From positions 496,001-560,000 of the forward strand of contig NW_026912161.1 of NCBI RefSeq assembly GCF_963662255.1: a DNA stretch of 64,000 nt. The letters are read 5' to 3'. The stretch comes from Cinclus cinclus. Lineage: Eukaryota; Chordata; Aves; Passeriformes; Cinclidae. Position 1 is the stretch's first letter. Each line of letters opens with the position of its first letter. Below the pieces are notes generated by a model, which saw only the letters and a program-made list of their open reading frames with translations, did not search any database and had not been told where the DNA came from. Made by a program: the position numbers and the translations under genes. This document shows positions 57,770-64,000 of the stretch, in pieces.

Positions 57770-58566
57770 AGAAATTTTACAAGTTAAACATAGTGAATGT
57801 CATTGGGGTGCAGAAGCACTGGTGAAATTGCTAAAACAAAATTTAATCTCAGTATGAATGTTAACAATGGCAAAATCAGTAATGACAAAATGTGAGATTT
57901 GCTTGAGAAACAACCCAGTGGCTAGACAACAGACACAGCTAGGAAGAATTCAGGTAGGGATAGAACCAGGAGACTATTGGCAGGTAGATTTTGTAGAGTT
58001 ACGAGAACCTCAAGGATACTCGATAATATCTCTTAATGGGGGTTGACACATTTTCTGGATGGCCAGAAGCCCTTCCCTGTCACTCAAACCAAGCAAAAGA
58101 AACAGCTGAATGGTTACTACAAGAGATCATTCCCAGATTTGGGGTGCCTATAGGGATATCATCAGATAGGGGCCCACATTTTATAGCCACAGTGGTAAAA
58201 GAGGTGAGTAGGTTGCTAGGAATAACCTGGGACATCCACACACCATGGAGACCCCAGTCAAGTGGACAGGTAGAGAGGATGAATCAGACATTAAAGAGGC
58301 AAATCAGTAAAATATGCCAAGAAGCCAAACTGCCATGGCCACAAACTTTACCCATAGCAATGCTGAGGATTTGGATAAAGCCTAGAAGTGGGATGTTAGT
58401 CAGTCCTTATGAGATATTGTATGGGAAACCATATGAATCTCCCGAACCTAATCCAAATGTATATGTCACAGGGAAGCAGGAAGTGCATAATTATGTTCTG
58501 TCTCTTGGGAAAACTTTAGCTCAGCTTTCGAGTGCCCTCATGTGGAATAGGCCACTGACTCTTTGA
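57770..58566 (+). pseudogene. Integrase of the class I provirus, broken
   Basis: Zinc-binding part with HSECHWGAEA and, after a stop, CEICLRNNP. Core with WQVDF, then after a frame change DTFSGWPEA, SSDRGPHF and SSGQVERMN, the DDE residues. The C-terminal part continues to a stop at 58,566. Confidence 0.87.
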
Positions 58567-58810
58567 GAATCCAGTTCATGACATCAATCTAGGAGACGAC
58601 ATGTACATTAAGACTTGGGACGAAGAACCATTAAAAGAAAGGTGGAGTGGACCCTACCAGGTGCTGTTGACCACTTTTACAGCAGTCAAGGTGGCTGGAG
58701 TGGATCCCTGGATACACTATACCTGAGTGAAGAAAGTCTGTCCTGGACTGTGGACTGCACAAGCTGTAGGACCAACAAAGCTGCAGATAAGATGTGTTTA
58801 ATTGTTTTAA

Positions 58811-60440
58811 ATGATGTCAGGAATTGTGCCAATGCTCATTTTATGGTTATTAATATTAATGTCACCAGCTGGAATTAATGTTACTTTGGGATATGGAATG
58901 CAAAAGGATCAACTGACCACTCTTCATTCCAGAATGAAGAGGGAGGTCCAGGCAGAAACTCAGGTGATAAAAGTTTCCAATGCAATTTGGGCTGAGAATG
59001 TAATGATTGGATTAGTCAAAGACTTTGCCACAATGCAAAACACCAATACCGAAGGCAGCGGGAGACCTAATAAGCTGGGGAATCCTAACATCAAAATTAT
59101 CTGAAGTACAAAAGAACAAAACAATGCATGTAAACAAGTACCACAGTCGAGGCAAATAATCAAGGAGACCTGGAAAGTAATAGGGGAATGGACGAGGCCT
59201 TTGAGAAAACAGGACTGTATTTCAAGTCATGGAAAGGTAGGACAAATCATAGAATAGTGGGTTGAAGATCAAAACCTTGCAAACTGGGAATGCTTCTTGC
59301 CACGCTACAAAAAGATTAAAGAGAATATCACAGAGACCACTCTTGTATGGAAGTGTGAGGAAAAAGATTGGAAAGGTCAAACAGAACCCTGGGACAGTGT
59401 GTGGTCCATGAGTATACTTCAGAAATTTCAATATACGGCAAATACCCCTTGGTGCATTAAAATGGGAAGGACCTGAGAATGAAACAGATCCAGCAGTGAT
59501 GAACACTGCCATTAGCAGTAGAATAAAGGCAGAAATAGTGAGTTGGTGGGCATGTAATAAAACTTATGATTGCACTTCTGACAACATAAAGGTAAAACAA
59601 ATGCCACCACTAGCAGTAGCCTTGCAAATTGGTTGTGCCTGCAGAGGGATCAAACACAAACGAAGTAAAGTGAATTATAAGATAATAGTGGGATGTGGCA
59701 AGAGCACAATCCAAAGTCCAGGACAATTTGTATGGGCAACAAGTGATGGTACCTGGACAACACATCTGCCTGTAGATTTGGGAAAGTAAAAGAAATTACC
59801 TGGGCCTGCCTACTTTATGTCCAGTTTGGAAAAAATCCCCATTTAAAGGAAAACATGAACTTCTGCAGATAAGAACAAGATGAGAAGTTCCAGATCAGGA
59901 TGAAACTTGGCAAGAACCCTCCAGTGGAGTGGAATTTGGGTGGGCCCGAGAGTCTTTATTCGGTCCTATAACAAACTACCAAAATAGAGAAATGTTATAT
60001 AAACTTACAGGTCAAGTAGATACACTAGAAAGAGTCACCCAGGAAGGATTTGAAGAACTAAATGTTCACTTACAAGCAACCACAAAAATGACTTTACAAA
60101 ACCGATTGGCCTTAGATACGTTACTCCTTAAAGAGCACGGGGCATGCGGATTTTTAAATGGACAAATTGATCATTGCTGAATCCACATCCCAAACATAAC
60201 TGCAGATGTAGAATATTATATCAATCAGTTGAAACAAATAAGGTATTAGGCACAGAAGAACAAAAGGACTTGACTACGAGCTGGTTAGACAAAATCTTCA
60301 AAGGGTTAGGATGGAATGTGAGTTCATGGGTTAGGTCTATCATTGAGAATTTGGTAATCTTACTAATTATGTTCTTAGTGATTTGGTTAGTCTACAGAAT
60401 CCTGAAAAGAGAAATACAGAAAAGGATATCCTGGAACTGA
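58811..60440 (+). pseudogene. env of the class I provirus, broken
   Basis: A hydrophobic leader (MSGIVPMLILWLLIL) near 58,814 is followed by surface-protein pieces in different frames to about 59,790. The transmembrane subunit begins near 59,929 and holds the conserved LQNRLALDTLLLKEHGACG region near 60,100, typical of gamma-type envelopes. It stops at 60,178 and continues in another frame with an anchor helix (IIENLVILLIMFLVIWLVY) near 60,345. Envelope would mediate entry; several stops and frameshifts prevent a full product. Confidence 0.85.
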
Positions 60441-60633
60441 AAGATAATGAAGACACTGACACAGGACAGAAATCCACACCCATCATCTTCAGGTTCCTCG
60501 GTTTGTGACAACATCCATGACCATGGTTACAACAACCATGGATTTGAAGACGAACATCAAGTAAAAACTCGGAAGCCAAGAGGACTGTATCAAGTGAAAG
60601 CATTTGCACTTATTATAGTGAAGTAAAAATACT

Positions 60634-60648
60634 TTCAAAGGGGGGAAA
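60634..60648 (+). promoter_or_regulatory. Polypurine tract of the class I provirus
   Basis: caaaggggggaaa directly before the 3' LTR. Confidence 0.8.
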
Positions 60649-61105
60649 TGATAGCATAGGGTTAAAAATGTTTCCAAAATCATGGGAATTGTATAGATTC
60701 AGGTGATGGTAAGAAAGGTTGGGTCTGGTAGGCCTGGGAATGGGAACTAGGCCCTGGGAACAAATTAGATCAGGTGAAACTGCACCTGCGTAATCAACAT
60801 ATGATAAATGATACGACTGTATGGTAGTTGAATATAGTTGTTGTTTAATTGTAATAAGAATCACAAGAAAAGGTGTTTGGGGGACCTGATGAAAAGTACA
60901 ATAATTCATGCTTGGATAAGATCAATGTATACAACAATATGAGTTTAATAATTAATATACAGTTACATAATTAAAAGGGTATAAAATCATGTTCATCTCA
61001 AATCCATGTCGGAGTCAGATTTGGGTTTGTAGCCCAGCTCCCAGAGCTTTTCAATAAATGCACCTGCATATAATTATCCTGTGATTATGTGTTTCCACGC
61101 TAACA
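60649..61105 (+). repeat. 3' LTR of the class I provirus
   Basis: 457 bp, tgatagcat to cgctaaca, with TATAAAA and AATAAA at positions equivalent to the 5' LTR. Confidence 0.93.
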
Positions 61106-62360
61106 GGGTGGTTTCCCTCCCCCTTTCTTCCCTGGTGAATTGGATATTTAATATAGATTGTAATTCCATCCAATTATACCTACTTAGTCTGAGGAATTGA
61201 TCTAGTCTCTCAGATACCCCTGTAGGATCTTCCAATAGTTTTCCCATCTCTTTTTTTTAGTTTCTTACCTCCCCTGTGTTCAAGGGAACATTTACAAATC
61301 CAGTTAATTCAGTCTGTTGTCCCGCTAATGGGACTTCCCTCAGGGGGTAAAGGGGAGCCTTTGTGTCATTATCTCCCTCCTCTCTGCTGATCCTATCGCT
61401 CCTGGTATTTCTTTGACTCCAGGGAGTCCTTTGAGCTATTGGAGTACCAGAAGGGGAGGGAGCAGAGACATTGGGGGGGGGGTGGGGGGGGGGTGGGAGG
61501 GTGGGGGGGTGTCTCCTGTATTTTTTGTATTTATATGGAGGTGGGAGATTATCAAGGAATTCCCAGGTAACCTTTTTTGTTATCCTCATCCTCTTTTTCC
61601 TTGAACGCACATCCCGAGAATGGTTTATGCTGTTCTGTCCACAGAGCAGCACAGTCACATTCCTCTCTCATAAATGGTTCTTTACAAGCAACATATGTGT
61701 TTAATGCTCGACAAATCCACCCCTCAAACGATCTGAACATGGCCCAATACAGATTATCTCTACGGATCATTTCTTTGGTCCACTTTATTAAACAAATATT
61801 GAATCAATTTTTCTTTACTTTTTCATTTGTATAATTCCCTTGTGTCTCAACGTCATTCCCAAAGGGCTGCCCGGTGGTATTTCTGGCAACCTACTGGTCG
61901 GGTTTTTTTTGTTTTTTAAATTTAAGAACTTTGACCCCTTCATGGGTAGTTTGGACTTAAAACCTTACTCTTTCTTTGTCCTATTTTTACCTCAAAGGAG
62001 TGTTTTGAGGTATTTGTGCTCCCCCTTGTATTCTGCCTCTCCATGGGTCAGGATGGGAAGGAATTCTGCCTCTACCTGGGCTTGGGATGGGAAAAAGCAG
62101 CTTTTTCCCTCTGCCCCTCTGACTCCTGTGTTGCTCTCCCCCCTTTTTCCCCCCCAAGTCCCACCTCTGCCTGAGATGGGATGGAAAAATGTGGGAGTCC
62201 AGAGTCTTCCCCTGGCTTCCCTGGATGCCTCCAGACCCTCCAGGCAGGGGGCTCAGAGGGCTTGGTATAGTGCCCAAGACCCCTGGGGACTGGATTTTAG
62301 TCCCTGGAAAAAATTACCAACATTGCAGGAAGAATTACAAGTCACAAAAATTAAGTAGAG
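61106..62360 (-). pseudogene. gag fragment of another class I retrovirus, minus strand
   Basis: The minus strand shows matrix-like sequence (WAMFRSFEGWICRALNTY) near 61,700, then NLPPPYKYKKY with a PPPY late-budding motif, a Pro-rich run caused by the G-rich patch at 61,473-61,510, and the start of capsid (PLREVPLAG, GFVNVPLNTGEVRN) ending at 61,257. It is cut on its 3' side by the LTR at 61,105. No LTR of this element is visible on its 5' side. Confidence 0.75.
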
Positions 62361-62370
62361 TATAAATTAG

Positions 62371-62834
62371 ATTGTTAGAAGGCAGAAAAGTGAGTTTTTA
62401 GAAATGTTTATATTAGGGGCTTTAAAGCTAAGATGGAGGACTTTGGGCATGGTATGTCTTTTCTTCTTCTTCTTCATGTCATCCACCTTCTGAGTCAGGA
62501 TGGCATTACTGGATTGGTTTGGGACAAAGTTGGACAGTGTAATAAAGGTGTCATGTGTTGGACAGTAATTGTAAACATTAGGTATGTAATTTATAGTATA
62601 AAAGATACGTCCTGCCCCAAGGGCATGGAGAGTGTGCCTTGGATCAAGCTACTACACAGACCTCTGTTAGTTAAAGAATTTCTTAGATAAGAAAGAATAA
62701 ACAACCTTGGAAACCACAGAAAACGGCTTCCTAATTCTTCTTCGGTGCTGGAACTGGGAAAACTTGAACTCTAAACCACCTAAATGTCCTGTTGTGGGTG
62801 ATCTCCAGTTCAGGAAACCCCACAGACAGTGACA
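62371..62834 (+). repeat. 5' LTR of a fourth retrovirus
   Basis: About 464 bp, tgttagaagg to cagtgaca, with TATAAAA (62597-62603) and AATAAA (62696-62701). The left end is set by its TG and could be a few bases off. The primer site follows after two bases. Confidence 0.75.
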
Positions 62835-62836
62835 TC

Positions 62837-62854
62837 TGGCGTCCCTGGGTGGGC
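62837..62854 (+). promoter_or_regulatory. tRNA-Asn primer-binding site
   Basis: tggcgtccctgggtgggc is complementary over 18 bases to the 3' end of tRNA-Asn (..GCCCACCCAGGGACGCCA). Confidence 0.88.
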
Positions 62855-63087
62855 ATGGCTCACAAATGTGACCACACACCCTGAATAACAGAGAGAGGCA
62901 CACCACTGGAGAAGACTGCAGAAATTTTGACCTCTGCTGAGAGAAAGCCAGCTCCAGATTCGACTCGGAAGGGAGGAAACCCGGGAACTCCTCACCCCTG
63001 TGCCCGACTGGCCAGAGATCAGGAAAAACCGTCCAGCTCGACTTTGAAGACTTGCCTTTGGGTAAGACAGGTCAAAATTCAGAAACT

Positions 63088-64000
63088 ATGGGGGGTGGAC
63101 TCAGTCAGGAACAAATAAGCCTTTTATCCACCTTAAAAGGTGTGGCATCTGCTCATCCCATCCCCATCTCAGATAAAGAACTTAAGAATTTACTTTTGTG
63201 GGTCAGACTAAGGTATCCACATGCTGAAATAAATTTGTTATTTGAGCCAGGTTTTTGGCAGGAAATCAATCGTTCTTTGTTTCACTTAGCAACTCTAAGA
63301 GACAGGGAGGCAATAAAGCTTTTGTCTCCTGCCAGGATAATGCTAAAAGTCCTATCTCGCAGAAATGCGGGCTTATCCATTTGTCAGAGGGCAATCTAAG
63401 GTCCTCACCTAGCCATCAGCTGGGGGAGCGAGGTTTTTTACCGTCTTGCCATCAGCAAGTGGAACAACAATGGTCTAGCCAGCAGCAGACCGTTACTGGT
63501 TATCAGCCAGTGGACGAACCTTGCTACCAGCAAGGTGCAATTAATATAGATGAAGGGCCTGAGGAAGGTCAAGGTATATGCCCTGAATTACTAGAATCTC
63601 CAGAATCACCCATTTTCCCTGAATTACCCACAGTACTTTATCCAAAGCCGGGAAAAATTAAGTTAGAAATATTTCCCAGCGTGTTAGAGCACCTAGACTT
63701 TCTTTTCTTTAGCCCTTCAGAAACCTTGTCCCCAGAAAGCGGGAGGGAGCTGCAGACGACTCCCGGGGAGGCAGGGGGGACAAGGGGGGAGGCGGGAAGC
63801 GCGAGAAAGGCAGATAATACCGCGGAAACAGCGGGGAGCGGAGCGGGCTCGGTGCGCGGCATTGCCGAGGTAGGCGGGACGCAGCCGTCCGCGGCGCCGA
63901 CCGAGACGCGCGGATTGGCAGCGGCGGGGGGCAGAGCGGTCCCGGTCCCGGAGGCGGCGGGAAGGGCGGCCCAGACCGCGGCGAGCGCGGCAGCGGCGGT
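63088..64000 (+). pseudogene. gag of the fourth retrovirus, cut by window end
   Basis: Starts MGGGLSQEQISLLSTL, with Gly2 as a possible myristoylation site, and a matrix-like helical domain (LLLWVRLRYPHAEINLLFE). The first frame ends at 63,397-63,399, but another frame is open from about 63,370 through the window end (HLSEGNLRSSPSHQLGERG, then a Gln/Pro/Glu-rich part), so one frameshift separates them. The last 280 bases are very GC-rich and encode Ala/Gly-rich sequence. Class not certain; the tRNA-Asn primer is unusual. Confidence 0.7.

Larger units (their letters stand above)
53233..61105 (+). mobile_element. Class I (gamma-like) endogenous retrovirus with env
   Basis: LTRs at 53,233-53,694 and 60,649-61,105 bracket gag, pol and env in the plus direction, 7.87 kb. 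The capsid homology region, polymerase and env transmembrane protein place it with gamma-type class I elements. All genes are broken by stops and frameshifts, and the nucleocapsid/protease part appears to be deleted. The flanks are unlike each other: ERVL pol on the left and another gag on the right, with no target duplication (aagg versus gggt). Confidence 0.92.

Overview
The window reads as vertebrate, almost certainly avian and probably songbird, genomic DNA. The evidence is an antisense CR1 LINE fragment, retroviral LTR elements of several classes, C2H2 zinc-finger genes of the type expanded in songbirds, degenerate TTAGGG-type telomere DNA, and remnants of genes (mucolipin, cytochrome P450 family 4) whose human relatives lie on 19p13. 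Genes have short GC-rich introns. There is no bacterial operon structure, CRISPR array, rRNA or tRNA gene. The species and bird order are inferences.

Layout. 1-9,115: a head-to-tail satellite (six units of 1,365 or 1,379 bp, then a decayed unit) running into a degenerate CCCTAA tract at 9,257-9,525, which looks subtelomeric. 9,526-18,560: mostly unique non-coding DNA with a solo ERVL-type LTR (16,370-17,051) and a GC-rich promoter-like patch with three ACTACA-TCCCA motifs. 18,880-20,270: a minisatellite split by an insertion. 20,300-50,080: three paralogous blocks, A (20.3-25.8 kb), B (28.8-40.1 kb, split by an endogenous retrovirus) and C (44.4-50.1 kb). Each has the same order: a minisatellite, a tiny minus-strand first exon, a shared divergent promoter (E-box, CCAAT, octamer), a plus-strand C2H2 zinc-finger gene, a minus-strand P450 heme-motif remnant, and parts of an unrecognised gene. 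In A the zinc-finger gene is dead; in B it is open with eight fingers, two of them degenerate; in C it is short and decayed. A minus-strand mucolipin (MCOLN1-like) pseudogene lies between A and B. 50,600-51,870: antisense CR1.

Retroelements. A 6.8 kb ERVL-like provirus (minus strand, 31,834-38,602) has a 5-bp target duplication, a tRNA-Lys primer site, gag and pro-pol but no env, and sits in block B at a position that is still empty in block A. A class I (gamma-like) provirus with env occupies 53,233-61,105 (plus strand) and is decayed. A minus-strand gag remnant follows, and then the 5' end of a fourth element (LTR 62,371-62,834, tRNA-Asn primer site, gag) that runs off the window.

How it fits together: this is a duplication-rich chromosome-end region where a zinc-finger/partner gene pair was copied with its promoter and later broken up by retroviral insertions. 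Only the block B zinc-finger gene looks able to make a protein. I found no convincing new molecular system. The most unusual items are the conserved divergent promoter with a 16-nt minus-strand coding exon, the in-frame 186-bp zinc-finger intron, the membrane-like N-terminus of the ERVL Gag, and the two-monomer higher-order satellite.
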